This document shows, in pieces, positions 42,768 through 53,549 of a stretch of DNA of 64,000 bases; the first letter of the stretch is position 1; each line of letters opens with the position of its first letter. The stretch comes from Paenibacillus lentus. Lineage in GTDB: Bacteria > Bacillota > Bacilli > Paenibacillales > Paenibacillaceae. The stretch is from assembly GCF_003931855.1 (NCBI RefSeq), contig NZ_CP034248.1, positions 4,030,001-4,094,000 on the forward strand, in the 5' to 3' direction. The notes below the pieces were generated by a model. It was given only the letters and a program-made list of their open reading frames with translations, made no database searches and was not told where the DNA came from. The translations under genes and the position numbers were made by a program.

Positions 42768-43517
42768 TTATGTCATATCCGCATAAGACTCGGCCGCTGC
42801 CGCAAGATAATACGCCAGCCCTGTCTGCTGCCCCTCCAGCATCTGTAGATGGAACGAGTCGCTGAGGAAAAAACGCGTCTGCCCCACAAAATCCTGAGCC
42901 GAAACTGCGTGGCCGTGACGGTTCATAAATTCCAAATGGTTGCAGATCAACTGACCTGTTTCCAGACTGTTATGCATCACGCCCATTTGTAAGTTTCGGG
43001 CCATTTCATCCATAAAAGCCTTAGCTTCCCGAGCCTGCTCATTCATGTCCTGAACCTCGATCTGTGCCAACTCCAGTTGATCAAATTCATATCTCTCCTG
43101 CAAATGTGCATTATGCTCTTTCAAGGCTTCCCGCCATTCTTCCTCCCGAGCAAAGCCCATAAACAATTCTGAATTATCCATAGATTCTCCTTTCTCCATA
43201 CAATGGATGGAATGCCTCAATGTTGCGATGACTGTCTGCAGCCTGTTCTGCCTAGTCAGAAGCAGTTCCTCCTGCTGCTTAAGAACGGATAAACGCTCGG
43301 GCTCTCGTTCGAGTAGCTGCTTGATCTGTGCCAATGGAAACTCCAGTTCGCGGTAAAACAAAATTTGCTGCAAACGTTCCAGCTCTTCTTGACCATACAA
43401 GCGGTATCCTGCTCCACTTATTTTACGGGGCAAGAGCAGGCCAATTTTGTGATAATGATGCAGCGTCTTGACCGTTACGCCGGATAGCGAAGACACCTCT
43501 TTTACCGTGTAGAGCAT
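42768..43517 (-). CDS. MerR-family regulator with TipAS-type effector domain
   Basis: The product has 249 residues from ATG 43517 (AAAGGAGG at 7 nt). The MerR helix-turn-helix is at the N-terminus (MLYTVKEVSSLSGVTVKTLH, HYHKIGLLLPRKISGAGYRL). A coiled dimer helix follows (QEELLLTRQNRLQTVIATLR), then a TipAS-like C-terminal domain (LFMGFAREEEWREALKEHNA; AQDFVGQTRFFLSDSFHLQM). TipAS regulators such as Mta respond to antibiotics or hydrophobic drugs and activate efflux genes; here no efflux gene is adjacent. Confidence 0.88.
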   Translation of the reverse strand: MLYTVKEVSSLSGVTVKTLHHYHKIGLLLPRKISGAGYRLYGQEELERLQQILFYRELEFPLAQIKQLLEREPERLSVLKQQEELLLTRQNRLQTVIATLRHSIHCMEKGESMDNSELFMGFAREEEWREALKEHNAHLQERYEFDQLELAQIEVQDMNEQAREAKAFMDEMARNLQMGVMHNSLETGQLICNHLEFMNRHGHAVSAQDFVGQTRFFLSDSFHLQMLEGQQTGLAYYLAAAAESYADMT

Positions 43518-43662
43518 TTGGTATCCTCCTTTCAATTCCACTTTACTGCCTCCCCTAGCAGGAGGGTCAAGGCCTTAAATTGTCATCGAAAGATGAATTG
43601 GTGTTCAGGGCTAGCGGGATATGTTTTATGGTGGGGGTTGGTAAAAACAGCAAAATAGCAGC

Positions 43663-44538
43663 CTACTGAGTCCTTTTCCCTTCCTCATGGGCTTTTAATG
43701 CCTTCGCCCATAGCTCGTCTTTCTCAAGCTGGCTAAAGTGGTTCAGCGGTTCTTTAAATACCTCGCTTAGCAGATCAAACCATTCAGAGCGATTGGTAAT
43801 TTCATTTTTGACCAGACCATGCTCATCGCGTCTGCTGTACACGCATCCTCTGAGTTCATTGCTCCCTGATTCATGCCTATTGCGTACCAACAGCATATTG
43901 ATCCAAGTCGATTCCGGAGACATACTTAAATGCGCATGCTTAGGGATGAATTCATCCATATTCCGCACTGGTATAGAGTCGATATCCACTCCAATAAAAG
44001 CTCCTTGGGGGTCATGCTCCAATCGCCACCCTGAGGGATTGACAGAGGACTGAGCGAGCTTATAGGTATGAAAACCCTGTTTATGCACGCCAAACCTAAG
44101 CGGTATAGGCTCATACAGCATATCGCCTAATCCAACGTCAACCAACCATATTTGCATTTCCTCGTGCCCATATTCACTTTGCTCTCTAGCCCGAATGCAT
44201 ACGGAGAGAGACAAGTGATAGGAGTCAATTCTCGGGTCTTGGCCACGAGACTGCACTCCAGCCCGATGCCAAGACACCTCATATCCCAGTGCACGCAGCA
44301 GGAGACTGAATGCCCCATTCAGATGGAAGCAGTATCCTCCTCCGTCATAGACAATATGATGAATCAACTCTTCAGAGTCAATCGGAACTGGCTTCCCTGC
44401 AAATATATCAATCGTGTGCCAGGCGACTCTCTCTACATGTGCTCGGTGCAAAGCAAATAAAAACTCTTGCGTTGGCGGCTGCCGCTCAAGGCTTAATCGC
44501 CGCAAATAATCCTCGGTTTGTTTTAAAGTTAACCTCAT
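43663..44538 (-). CDS. Arylamine N-acetyltransferase
   Basis: A 291-residue NAT-family enzyme that transfers acetyl groups to arylamines through a cysteine protease-like triad. Cys70 lies in VYDGGGYCFHLNGAFSLLLR, His108 in DSYHLSLSVCIR and Asp134 in WLVDVGLGDM. The spacing between the last two is about 11 residues longer than in Salmonella NAT because of a loop (AREQSEYGHEEMQ). The physiological acceptor is unknown. GTGGAG precedes the ATG. Confidence 0.9.
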   Translation of the reverse strand: MRLTLKQTEDYLRRLSLERQPPTQEFLFALHRAHVERVAWHTIDIFAGKPVPIDSEELIHHIVYDGGGYCFHLNGAFSLLLRALGYEVSWHRAGVQSRGQDPRIDSYHLSLSVCIRAREQSEYGHEEMQIWLVDVGLGDMLYEPIPLRFGVHKQGFHTYKLAQSSVNPSGWRLEHDPQGAFIGVDIDSIPVRNMDEFIPKHAHLSMSPESTWINMLLVRNRHESGSNELRGCVYSRRDEHGLVKNEITNRSEWFDLLSEVFKEPLNHFSQLEKDELWAKALKAHEEGKRTQ

Positions 44539-44565
44539 CTCACTCCACAGCTCCTTTTGGCAGGC

Positions 44566-45093
44566 CTATTCTTCGGCTCTGATCTTAATCTCTTTATCCA
44601 GTTCAAGATTGATGGTTTCTGTGTGTTGCCGCCCTTCGTTATCTTGCCATATGATCTCTAGCAAAGAACTCTCATAGTTCGCCCTGCCCTTCTCTAATTC
44701 ACCATGGGAATATTCCCCTGTTAATGATCCAGTGTCCTTGATATTATTTAATATTGACAATGGCCCGTTGTAGGAACGAAATTCATTAGCGTAAACGACT
44801 TCCTTCTCTCCTCGGTCATTATTTTCATAAAACTTATATTCGAAAAAAGTACTCTGACTAAGCTCCGCAGGGTCTCCTTTATAACTTAAAGAGGCATGGC
44901 CCCTTAAAATTTTATCCGGCGTAATTATGATTTTATAATCGTGTACATCCCAATTTTCGCCTGTTCCATGAAGGGAATAAAAACTTACATCTGAATTGAG
45001 GGCAACTTCGACATCCTTATCCCAATACAAATAGAGCCAAAGAACATTAGTAATAACAATAATACTAGATAAGAGTAAAACAGTTTTCTTCAT
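44566..45093 (-). CDS. Membrane-anchored hypothetical protein
   Basis: The product has 175 residues from ATG 45093, where AAGGA is only 2 nt away, so the start is not secure; a TTG at 45126 adds 11 residues. One N-terminal anchor helix (TVLLLSSIIVITNVLWLYLY) is followed by an extracellular beta-rich domain (NWDVHDYKIIITPDKILRGH, YESSLLEIIWQDNEGRQHTE). No family was recognised. It follows the NAT gene upstream on the same strand at 27 nt spacing, so the two could share a transcript. Confidence 0.65.
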   Translation of the reverse strand: MKKTVLLLSSIIVITNVLWLYLYWDKDVEVALNSDVSFYSLHGTGENWDVHDYKIIITPDKILRGHASLSYKGDPAELSQSTFFEYKFYENNDRGEKEVVYANEFRSYNGPLSILNNIKDTGSLTGEYSHGELEKGRANYESSLLEIIWQDNEGRQHTETINLELDKEIKIRAEE

Positions 45094-45164
45094 GATCCTT
45101 TTATTCAAAATGATTCTACTTCTCAAAAAGTACCTTCACACGTATAGTCAGTACTGAATCGAGG

Positions 45165-45332
45165 TCAACGCCTTCCAGCAAGCAATTCAGCATTCCAATC
45201 CTTCGAACATTCGAGCATGCTTTCGAGGTCGAATGAACTGAAGTCATACCCGGTTTTTGGGTAGATACAATAATTAACGACAAGCTCAAAGTGAGGTAAT
45301 CCCTGAAATACATATGAGGTAATGGAATTCAT
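45165..45332 (-). pseudogene. Possible remnant of a protein C-terminus
   Basis: A 55-codon frame (MNSITSYVFQGLPHFELVVN, then YCIYPKTGYDFSSFDLESML, then a stop after ELLAGRR) has a natural amino-acid pattern but no ribosome binding site and overlaps another short frame. It looks like the 3' end of a degraded gene of unknown family. Confidence 0.3.
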
Positions 45333-45819
45333 GTATCTAAATACGCTTTAAACGAGTGGTCGGGGGATTAGATGGATTTTATGCACATAAAATTAAGAAC
45401 TCAGGCCATGATAGGTATTTCCCCTTCTTTTTACGACATGAAATCCATTTAAATCTACTTTCCCTTCTTTTATGCGAAACTAACTACTATAAATCCATTA
45501 ATATAAGTTGAGGCATTGATATCGATGTGAGCAATATTACTTAAAATATCCCCCCGATCGTTATTGTTCCAAATTCCTTCAAAGATGTAGGCGCTTAATA
45601 GGAGAAATCTGGTCATAACGGCGACCACAAACGCAATTCCAAACTCAATTTACCAGCTCAAGCTCAGGCTCAGGCTCCCGAGGCAGCTCTCTTTTCATAA
45701 AGCTATCCGTTTCTGCGGAAGTATTTTTCTCTTGTTCATCCCATTCTTTAGTTCATCTTATATAGCGCTGGCTCCTCATCCAAATATAACACCGATCCCC
45801 GAGCCATTTCCAGAAATTC
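45333..45819. other. Non-genic stretch with weak coding-like fragments
   Basis: No intact gene was found. On the minus strand two fragments have protein-like composition: a charged EWDEQEKNTSAETDSFMKRE run ending in ELELVN, and a hydrophobic IAFVVAVMTRFLLLSAYIFE run ending in FIVVSFA. They are in different frames, adjacent, and lack starts, so they may be remains of one membrane protein. Confidence 0.3.
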
Positions 45820-45826
45820 CAATAAT

Positions 45827-45866
45827 AAAGCCTCCAAGCATCACATGAGGTGATCCTGGAGGCTTT
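45827..45866 (-). terminator. Terminator of the dhb operon
   Basis: AAAGCCTCCA (45827-45836) pairs with TGGAGGCTTT (45857-45866), and an inner ATCAC/GTGAT stem extends the hairpin. The minus-strand side runs into TTTATTATT. It lies about 90 nt past the mbtH-like gene. Confidence 0.88.
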
Positions 45867-45957
45867 ATGTGAATGATGCGCCGTCCTGCAGTTGCTTCGC
45901 GCTTTGAAAGGCGGCTGTTTCGTCCTGCTCTATGCTAGACGTGCAGTATCGTTGGCG

Positions 45958-46176
45958 TTAAATCGCATCTACTGGTGCTGCATATTGTAAAGAAAGGGGG
46001 CGCATATCTTTCCAATTCGATTCAATATATTCAAGACATGCCTCTCTCGTGTTCTCGTTCAGAGCAACCTTCCAGCCTGCAGGCACCTGAATGAATGCGG
46101 GCCAAATGGAATACTGCCCTTCCCTGTTCACAAGTACAAGATAAACGCCATCTGCTTGTTCAAATGGATTTGCCAT
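45958..46176 (-). CDS. MbtH-like protein of the bacillibactin cluster
   Basis: A 72-residue MbtH-family chaperone that binds and activates NRPS adenylation domains. It has [34 protein letters not shown] and [11 protein letters not shown], including the family's 'N-x-E-x-Q-Y-S-x-W-P' and 'W-x-D-M-R-P' patterns. It starts 3 nt after the DhbF stop; its AGGAGG is formed by the last glutamate codons of dhbF, so the two are translationally coupled. It is the last gene before the operon terminator. Confidence 0.95.
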   Translation of the reverse strand: MANPFEQADGVYLVLVNREGQYSIWPAFIQVPAGWKVALNENTREACLEYIESNWKDMRPLSLQYAAPVDAI

Positions 46177-46179
46177 GGC

Positions 46180-49100
46180 TTATTCCTCCTCGTTTCTGTA
46201 TACTTCCAATCTTTGCGCAGCTTGCAATTTGGCCAACAAAACTTCGCCGATCTCCGCTAGAGGCCCCGGTTGACAAAGATCCTTGTGCCGGCAAGCTATA
46301 TCATGCCTCTCTATCTCTCCACCGATATAAGGAGCCCACATCTCCGGTTCGATCGGATCGAACCATTCCGGAATAATCGTCGAATGGAAGAAGAGAAGAT
46401 CTCCCTCGAATTTTTCCGGGACAAAGGCACTCAACAGACGCACCGAATTTTCATACGTATTTTTCAAATTTAAAATGATTTCCTCATCCAAACTGGCAAG
46501 AGCACTGCCGTCACTGCGTAAAATCTCAATCGCCCGGGCGATATCCAACGGGCCGTCTTTTATCGAGTCGGGATCATAACCACCTAGGGCTAGCAGGGCA
46601 ATTAAGGCTTCATCCTCGCTGGCTTCACCGCGTAGCGGTAAATAATGGCTTGGAAAAGCATCCAGCATCGCTAAAAATGCCACTTCCTCTCCCTCGCGCT
46701 GCAGTTGCACCGCCATGGCCTGGGCAACGTTTCCTCCAAACGACCAGCCCAGCAGCCTGTACGGTCCCTTCGGTTGAACGGTGCGAATCTGCGCAATATA
46801 ATCATCCGTCATTTCCTGCAATGTTCTAGGATACTGCTCGGCTTCGGCAATGCCTCGAGCCTGAAGGCCGTAAATTGGGTAATCCATACCCAAATGCTTC
46901 ATGAGGCCTGCATAACACCAGCTCAGCCCTCCTGCGGGATGCACACAAAATAGCGGGATTTCCTGGCCTTCCGTACGGAGCGGGAGCAATACCTGGAGTG
47001 CACTTTGGCTTTGTTCCGAGTACAGCTTCTCTGCAAGCCCAGCTACGGTCGGTGCCTCGAAGAGCAGGCCGATGCCTAGCTCCCTGCCCATCGTTTCGCG
47101 AATTCGGCTCATTAGACGCACCGCTAGTAGTGAATGACCGCCAAGCTCAAAAAATCCGTCATCGATGCTGACTCGCGGCAAGCCAAGCACTTCAGCAAAC
47201 AAATCGCATAGCACTTCCTCCTGCGGGGTTCGCGGACCTCTGCCATTCGGCATTAGGTTGAATTCAGGCGCAGGCAAAGCCTTGCGATCCAGCTTCCCAT
47301 TCGGGGTAAGCGGCAGCGCATTCAGTTGAATCATCGCCGCTGGCACCATATACTCCGGCAGGAGGGAAGCCGCATGACGGCGCAGCTCAGCTGGTATAAT
47401 CTCCGCTTCCGTGCCAGGCACGATATAGGCGGCCAGACGTTTGTCCCCCGGCTGATCCTCCCGGGCGATGACCGCCACCTGCTCTACGCCAGGATAGCTG
47501 GCCAGCACCGCTTCAATCTCTCCCAATTCGATACGGAAGCCCCGAATTTTAACTTGTTGATCGCTACGGCCCAAATAGTCAAGCGTGCCAATTGCCGACC
47601 GCTTGGCCAGATCCCCGGTCCGATACATTCGCGTGCCCGGCGGTCCATAAGGATCGGCGACGAAGCGCTCGGAGGTTAAATCTGGCCGGCCCCAATAACC
47701 TTGCGCCAATCCCTCGCCCGCTACGTACATCTCTCCGATAACGCCCGGAGGGACGGGCTGCAAAGATGAATCCAGCACGTAGACCCGAAGATCAGGTATC
47801 GGGCGGCCGATCAGGCTGCTTCCTGCTTGTAGGGCACTGCTCTTGTCCAGCTCAAGATAGCTAACATGCACGGTAGTCTCGGTAATTCCGTACATATTGA
47901 TGAGCTTTGGCGCATCATCAGGATGACGCTCATACCAATCCTTCAGGCGGCCAAGCTCCAGGGCTTCGCCACCGAAAATCACATAACGTAGGGCGAGTGA
48001 TCGCCCTAACTCAGCATTGTCCCGATCCGCCTGCATAAAGGCGTAAAATGCCGACGGCGTCTGATTGAGCACGGTAACCTGCTCCTCTACCAGCAGCTGC
48101 AGAAATTGTGCTGGCGATCTGCTGATGTCATGCGGCACGACCACGAGACAGCCACCATGCAGCAACGCGCCCCAGACTTCCCATACAGAGAAATCAAAGG
48201 CATAAGAATGGAACAGCGTCCAGACGTCATCAGCCCCGAAGCGGAACCACGAGTCCGTGGCCGTGAACAGACGAATGACATTGCTATGCGGAATGACCAC
48301 TCCCTTTGGTTTGCCTGTCGAACCCGAGGTATAGATCATATAGGCCGGACTGAGCGGACTGACGACGCCTTTGCGTTCATGGTCGCTCGGATTCAGCGTA
48401 GAGAAATGGCTTAACCGCTCCTTTGTTTCTGATTCATCGAGAACAATCTTCTGAATTCGAAGCATGCCGGACATCTGAGCAGCTGCCTGCATATTCGTAA
48501 TCATATATACCGGCTTCGCATCCTCAACCATCCATTCCAATCTTTCCACAGGATAATCAGGATCGAGTGGAAGATAGGCCGCACCGGTCTTCAACACGGC
48601 CAGCAAACCGACGACCAGCTCCAAGGAGCGCGGCAGTGCCAGTGCTACCATTTGGCCGGCGCCGACACCTCCCGCAATCAGTAAATGCGCAAGCCGATTA
48701 GCCTCAATGTTCAACTGTTCATAGCTTAATGCACGACCTTCGCAGACAACGGCTACTGCCTCAGCATGCCTGGATGCTTGCGATTCAAACAACGTAAACA
48801 AGCTGGTCGAGGGCTGGGGCTCTTTGCGTATTAGCTCCTGCGTTAGTTCGTGTGTTTGTTCATGTGTTTGTTCATGTGTTTGTTCATGTGTTTGTCCATG
48901 TGTTTGTTCATGTGTTTGTTCGTAAGTTTGTTCGTGAGTTATTTCGCAAGTTGTTCCGTGAGTCGATTTACGGGTTGCTCCATACGACCATGCCGCTTCC
49001 ATCAAGAAGGCTTGGCGCTCCGCCGGGGTAAGAATATCTACTCGGCCAATTGGCTGCTCAGGCTCATGAACCAATGCTTCGAGCACCTGTATAAACCGGT

Positions 49101-52100
49101 AGACAAACGCTTCTGCCGTTTGCTGTTCATATAAATCCTTGCTGTATTCCAACAACCCGCTTAGCCCGTCAGGAGTTCCATCCGTGCTGCGCCGTTCGTT
49201 GAGCTCTACGGTAAGATCGAATTTTGCCGTGCTGGAGTTCACCAAGTGCAAAGAGGTGGTCGCATCCGGAAGCTCCAGCGGTGCTTCCGGCGTATTTTGC
49301 AGGACGAGCATAATTTGGAACAATGGATGCCTTGCTCTTGAGCGTACCGGATTCAACACCTCGACCAGCCGTTCAAACGGAAGATCCTGATGCTCGTAAG
49401 CGGCAAGGTCCGCTTCCCGGACTCTGGCAATCAGTTCGTAAAAGGTCGGGTTGCCCGACGTATCGGCTCGCAACACGAGCGTATTGATGAACATACCCAC
49501 AAGCCCACCGAGCGCGTCATCATTGCGCCCAGCAATCGGGCTTCCGATCGGGATATCGTCGCCTGCGCCGAGGCGGGAAAGCAATGCAGCCAGTGCGGCG
49601 TGCAGCACCATAAACAGGCTCGCCTTATTGTCTCTCGCCGCCTTCAACAGCCGGGCATGCAATTCCTTGTCGATCTCAAATGGAATTACGCCACCGCTGT
49701 AGCTAGAGTATGCCGGTCTGACATGGTCGGCAGGCAGTTCCAATTGATCCGGCAACCGATGTAGCGCTTCCTTCCAGTACTTTAGCTGACGCGCATAGAG
49801 ACTGTCCGGATCGCTTTCCACCCCGAGCAAATGCTCCTGCCACAGCACATAATCGGCATACTGCACAGGCAGCGGCGACCAGGCCGGACGCTCCCCACGG
49901 CACCGCGCGGCATAAGCAGCGGACAAATCGCGGCCCAAGGGAACCAGCGACCATCCATCGCCTGCGATATGATGAAGCAGCAGAAGCAGTACATACTTCT
50001 CCGGGCCGAGAATGAACAGATGCGCGCGGAAGGATGGCTCCGAGGATAATTCGAAGCTGTAGCTAACGCTTTCTGCCAGCCTATCCTGCAGCTCAGCCTC
50101 GGTGATCCTTGATACAACTAATCGAGGCCTAGCTTGTGCAGCCTCCAAAATCCGTTGCTGCGGCACCCCCATCACATCAGGAAAAATAGTCCGCAAAGAC
50201 TCGTGCCGCTCCACCACATCGCCAAGCGCTTGTTCCAAGGCTTCTACCTGCAACAGGCCGTTAATTCGAGCCGTCCATGGAATATTATAGGTCGGATTCG
50301 GCCCTTCCATCCGATACAAAAACCATAAGCGCTGTTGGGCAAATGATAGTGGAATCCGCTTCGGGCGCGCAACTGAGCGAATCGGAGGCCTAGCATGCTG
50401 CGCATGATCCAAATGCTTGATTAAATTGGCCACCGTCGGATTTCCGAATAATTCGCGAATGCCTATTTCCGCACCGAAGACATCCCGAATCCGGGCGGTC
50501 AGCCTGCCCGCAAGCAGCGAGTGGCCCCCCATTTCAAAAAAGTCATCATCGATGCCGACGCGAGCCTGCCCCAGCACCTCCGCGAACAATTGGCACAGCA
50601 GCTCCTCCTGCGGCGTCCGTGGATCGCGCCCAGCAGTATGAAGCAGATCGGCTGGAGCTGGCAGCGCCTTGTGATCAATTTTTCGATTCGGCGTCAGCGG
50701 CATTTCGGAGAGCTCTACGAAAGCCGAAGGAATCATATATTCGGGCAAATGCTCAACGGCATATCGGCGCAGCTCCGACGAGTCAACAGCGCCTGGTGAT
50801 GCAAGTACCATATAAGCGGTCAAGCGCTTCTCACCAGGCTGATCCTCCCGAGCCATCACCGTGACTTGCTCGATGGCAGGATGCCGGGATAACACGGACG
50901 TGATTTCGCCGAGCTCAATGCGGACGCCACGAATCTTAATCTGTTGGTCGGCACGCCCGATATAATCCAGGGAGCCATCGGCGAGCCAGCGCACAAGATC
51001 GCCCGTTCGGTACATTCGCGAGCCAGCTTCTCCGTATGGATTAGCGACGAAGCGTTCGGCCGTCATGGCCGGCCGCCCTAAGTACCCGCGGGCCAAACCC
51101 GCCCCAGCAATATAGAGCTCACCTGCCACGCCAGGCGGAACGGGCTGCAGCACCTCATCCAGCACATACAGCTGCGTGTTTTGCACCGGCCCACCGATCG
51201 TTGGCTTCGCTATTCCTTTATCCAGCCGGCCGGCTGTCGAATAGATCGTCGTTTCCGTCGGTCCGTACTGGTTGTTCACCTGACAGCCAAGCCCCTGCAG
51301 TCCTAACTTCAACCCTACTGAAAGCGGCTCGCCTCCCGAAATAATGGATAAACCTTCAAATGGTTCCGGCTGACTGGCTACGAGCTCCTGGAACAAGGTC
51401 GGCGTGGCCTGCAGTAGGGTAATCTGCTGCTCCCTGATCCGTTTGACGAGTGCAGAAGAATTCAGGACCGTCTCCTTCAAGGCGATGTCCATGCAAGCGC
51501 CCGTGGTCAGCGGCAAATAGACCTCCAGAACGGAAATATCAAAAGCGATCGTCGTTACGGACAGCATCCGATCCTGTTCGCTTAACGGGAATCTTCCATG
51601 CATATCCACGATCAAGTTAACAAGGCTGCCGTAGGTGACCATAACCCCCTTCGGCCGGCCCGTCGAACCAGAGGTATAAAGGACATAGGCGGGATGCAGT
51701 GGCGATAACTGTCCTCTACGCACCTTAGGATCTTTGCATTCAGCTTTACTCAGATTGTGGGTAGGGTACTTCTCCAGCTTAGCTCGAGTTGCAGGTGCAT
51801 CGAGAACTAGTCCTAGCAGCTCGCAGGAGTCTGGTAAACATTCGACGCTCGCTTGATCGGTCAGGACATAGGTCGGTCGGGCATCGCCAAGCATATACGC
51901 GATTCGTTCCGCAGGATAATCCGGGTCCAGCGGCAAGTAAGCGGCTCCTGCCTTATGCACCGCTAGAATGGCTGAGACCATCCAGACCGAGCGGGAAAGG
52001 GTCAGAGCCACGATATCCTCAGGGCCCACTCCCTGTTCAATCAAAAAACGAGCGAGCTGATTCGCATGAGCGTTTAGTTCAGCATAATTGAGGGAGTCTT

Positions 52101-53547
52101 CCTCACATACGACCGCCACAGCCTTAGGAACTGCTGCAGCTTGCTGCTCAAACAGCTCTGCCGGACTTGTATAGACTACTTCTTTTGCCGTTTGGTTCCA
52201 GCCCTCCAGCACCTGCTGGCGTTCTTCGGCTGGCAGCCAATCCATTCCCATAATGGGTCGCTCCAGGTCAGCAGGCGAAAATTGCTCCAAAACCTGAAGA
52301 AAACGCCGTTGATGTCCTTCCAGTGCGTCAGAAGTATATATACCGGGGTTCCCATCCATATCGATTCGCAAGCCTCCGCCGGCAGTTTGATGGCGGACGT
52401 GAATGAGCATATCATCCACCGGTCCTGCCGACAGATTGTGAACCGTGCCGCGAGCCCCGTTAAAACTTAAATCATCGTCAAAAGGCATAATATTCAAAAT
52501 CGGGCCGAACAGCCGATGCTGCTCGCCCAGCAGTTTGAGCTCGCGCCGCAAATCCTGGTGCCGATACTTTTGATGCCGCCTAGCGGATCTCAGTTCCTTC
52601 GACACCTGTGACACAACTTCCAATGGACTCATATTTTTATGCACCGACAAGCGGAGCGGCACCAAATTCATGACCATCCCCGGCACACGCAGGGAAGCAG
52701 AACCTAGACGGCACATCATTGGCAGACCGAGTATGACATCCCTAGCGCCGGTAACCCGGTGCATATATACGGCCGTCGCCGCAACCACCATCTCTGCCCA
52801 GCTCGCCCCGGCGGACTGCGCCGCCGCATGCAGTTGAGTCATGCTGTTTGGGGTAAACCACGAGGATTGGCGCAGAAAAGTGCTAGCCGTACGTTGTACC
52901 TTATCGCTCAAACCTACAACATCAGGATGATCGTCAAAACGCCCCAGCCAGAACTTTCGGTCCTGCTCCTCCTGCCGGGAGCCGCTATACTCCGCGGCTT
53001 CCTGCAGTACGGCTTGCCATGAGTCAAAACTCCGCCCCAACGGCTCATCCCGAGCAATTGCTGTATAAATTTGGGCGACTCTTTTGGCAATAAGCGAGAA
53101 TCCAAACCCATCAATCGCAATATGGTGGATCTTTTGATACCAGATGAAACGGTTCGGCTCGATCTGCAACAACGCCTGCTGGAACAGAGGCCCTTGCCGC
53201 AAATCAATCGGAACGGTCATATCCTGCTTCATCCATGCTTGCGCGGAAGCGAGGGGATCTTCCTCCTCGCTGATATCCACGAAGTGAAGACTCCAACCAA
53301 TCTCAGCTGCGTCTACCAAACTCTGCCATGGGCCGTCCTGATCTTCACCGAAGCGCAGATGCAAAGCCTCCGCCTCCATTACGGCCAGTCTCAAGGCCTG
53401 CTCGAAAATCTCGCGCTGTACCGGGCCGTCGATTTCAATATACTCACCCGTATTATAAATAGGATTATCCGGGTCAAGCTGCTGGGCGAACCATATTCCT
53501 GATTGCGCCCCTGTCAAAGGAAATCGAACCTCCGTATGAACAGGCAT
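46180..53547 (-). CDS. dhbF: Bacillibactin NRPS DhbF (C-A-PCP-C-A-PCP-TE)
   Basis: A 2455-residue synthetase that joins 2,3-dihydroxybenzoate, glycine and threonine and trimerises the units. C1 has HHIAIDGFG (near residue 142); A1 has [11 protein letters not shown] (near 627) and pocket residues D-I-L-Q-I-G-Q-I, close to glycine codes; PCP1 is at GGHSLL (near 1008). C2 has HHIAGDG (near 1194); A2 has [11 protein letters not shown] (near 1745) and pocket D-F-W-N-I-G-M-V, the threonine code; PCP2 is near 2140; the thioesterase has GWSFGG (near 2269). A THEQ-repeat linker lies between C2 and A2 (about 1526-1569). The start follows AAGGGG located in the end of dhbB. Confidence 0.97.
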   Translation of the reverse strand: MPVHTEVRFPLTGAQSGIWFAQQLDPDNPIYNTGEYIEIDGPVQREIFEQALRLAVMEAEALHLRFGEDQDGPWQSLVDAAEIGWSLHFVDISEEEDPLASAQAWMKQDMTVPIDLRQGPLFQQALLQIEPNRFIWYQKIHHIAIDGFGFSLIAKRVAQIYTAIARDEPLGRSFDSWQAVLQEAAEYSGSRQEEQDRKFWLGRFDDHPDVVGLSDKVQRTASTFLRQSSWFTPNSMTQLHAAAQSAGASWAEMVVAATAVYMHRVTGARDVILGLPMMCRLGSASLRVPGMVMNLVPLRLSVHKNMSPLEVVSQVSKELRSARRHQKYRHQDLRRELKLLGEQHRLFGPILNIMPFDDDLSFNGARGTVHNLSAGPVDDMLIHVRHQTAGGGLRIDMDGNPGIYTSDALEGHQRRFLQVLEQFSPADLERPIMGMDWLPAEERQQVLEGWNQTAKEVVYTSPAELFEQQAAAVPKAVAVVCEEDSLNYAELNAHANQLARFLIEQGVGPEDIVALTLSRSVWMVSAILAVHKAGAAYLPLDPDYPAERIAYMLGDARPTYVLTDQASVECLPDSCELLGLVLDAPATRAKLEKYPTHNLSKAECKDPKVRRGQLSPLHPAYVLYTSGSTGRPKGVMVTYGSLVNLIVDMHGRFPLSEQDRMLSVTTIAFDISVLEVYLPLTTGACMDIALKETVLNSSALVKRIREQQITLLQATPTLFQELVASQPEPFEGLSIISGGEPLSVGLKLGLQGLGCQVNNQYGPTETTIYSTAGRLDKGIAKPTIGGPVQNTQLYVLDEVLQPVPPGVAGELYIAGAGLARGYLGRPAMTAERFVANPYGEAGSRMYRTGDLVRWLADGSLDYIGRADQQIKIRGVRIELGEITSVLSRHPAIEQVTVMAREDQPGEKRLTAYMVLASPGAVDSSELRRYAVEHLPEYMIPSAFVELSEMPLTPNRKIDHKALPAPADLLHTAGRDPRTPQEELLCQLFAEVLGQARVGIDDDFFEMGGHSLLAGRLTARIRDVFGAEIGIRELFGNPTVANLIKHLDHAQHARPPIRSVARPKRIPLSFAQQRLWFLYRMEGPNPTYNIPWTARINGLLQVEALEQALGDVVERHESLRTIFPDVMGVPQQRILEAAQARPRLVVSRITEAELQDRLAESVSYSFELSSEPSFRAHLFILGPEKYVLLLLLHHIAGDGWSLVPLGRDLSAAYAARCRGERPAWSPLPVQYADYVLWQEHLLGVESDPDSLYARQLKYWKEALHRLPDQLELPADHVRPAYSSYSGGVIPFEIDKELHARLLKAARDNKASLFMVLHAALAALLSRLGAGDDIPIGSPIAGRNDDALGGLVGMFINTLVLRADTSGNPTFYELIARVREADLAAYEHQDLPFERLVEVLNPVRSRARHPLFQIMLVLQNTPEAPLELPDATTSLHLVNSSTAKFDLTVELNERRSTDGTPDGLSGLLEYSKDLYEQQTAEAFVYRFIQVLEALVHEPEQPIGRVDILTPAERQAFLMEAAWSYGATRKSTHGTTCEITHEQTYEQTHEQTHGQTHEQTHEQTHEQTHELTQELIRKEPQPSTSLFTLFESQASRHAEAVAVVCEGRALSYEQLNIEANRLAHLLIAGGVGAGQMVALALPRSLELVVGLLAVLKTGAAYLPLDPDYPVERLEWMVEDAKPVYMITNMQAAAQMSGMLRIQKIVLDESETKERLSHFSTLNPSDHERKGVVSPLSPAYMIYTSGSTGKPKGVVIPHSNVIRLFTATDSWFRFGADDVWTLFHSYAFDFSVWEVWGALLHGGCLVVVPHDISRSPAQFLQLLVEEQVTVLNQTPSAFYAFMQADRDNAELGRSLALRYVIFGGEALELGRLKDWYERHPDDAPKLINMYGITETTVHVSYLELDKSSALQAGSSLIGRPIPDLRVYVLDSSLQPVPPGVIGEMYVAGEGLAQGYWGRPDLTSERFVADPYGPPGTRMYRTGDLAKRSAIGTLDYLGRSDQQVKIRGFRIELGEIEAVLASYPGVEQVAVIAREDQPGDKRLAAYIVPGTEAEIIPAELRRHAASLLPEYMVPAAMIQLNALPLTPNGKLDRKALPAPEFNLMPNGRGPRTPQEEVLCDLFAEVLGLPRVSIDDGFFELGGHSLLAVRLMSRIRETMGRELGIGLLFEAPTVAGLAEKLYSEQSQSALQVLLPLRTEGQEIPLFCVHPAGGLSWCYAGLMKHLGMDYPIYGLQARGIAEAEQYPRTLQEMTDDYIAQIRTVQPKGPYRLLGWSFGGNVAQAMAVQLQREGEEVAFLAMLDAFPSHYLPLRGEASEDEALIALLALGGYDPDSIKDGPLDIARAIEILRSDGSALASLDEEIILNLKNTYENSVRLLSAFVPEKFEGDLLFFHSTIIPEWFDPIEPEMWAPYIGGEIERHDIACRHKDLCQPGPLAEIGEVLLAKLQAAQRLEVYRNEEE
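48851..48946. repeat. 12-bp tandem repeat inside dhbF
   Basis: Eight head-to-tail units of TGTGTTTGTTCA (plus strand), the later ones increasingly diverged (TGTGTTTGTCCA, TAAGTTTGTTCG, TGAGTTATTTCG). They encode repeats of T-H-E-Q in the C2-A2 linker. The unit length is a multiple of three, so copy-number changes keep the frame. Confidence 0.9.
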
Positions 53548-53549
53548 GC

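Noticed and set aside
45116-45313. 65-codon minus-strand frame before the anchored protein gene
   Set aside because: A competing frame in the same DNA has a more natural protein pattern, and this one lacks a ribosome binding site.
48851-48946. Tandem repeats that might be a CRISPR array
   Set aside because: Units are contiguous 12-mers with no spacers and lie in frame inside dhbF, so they are a coding repeat.
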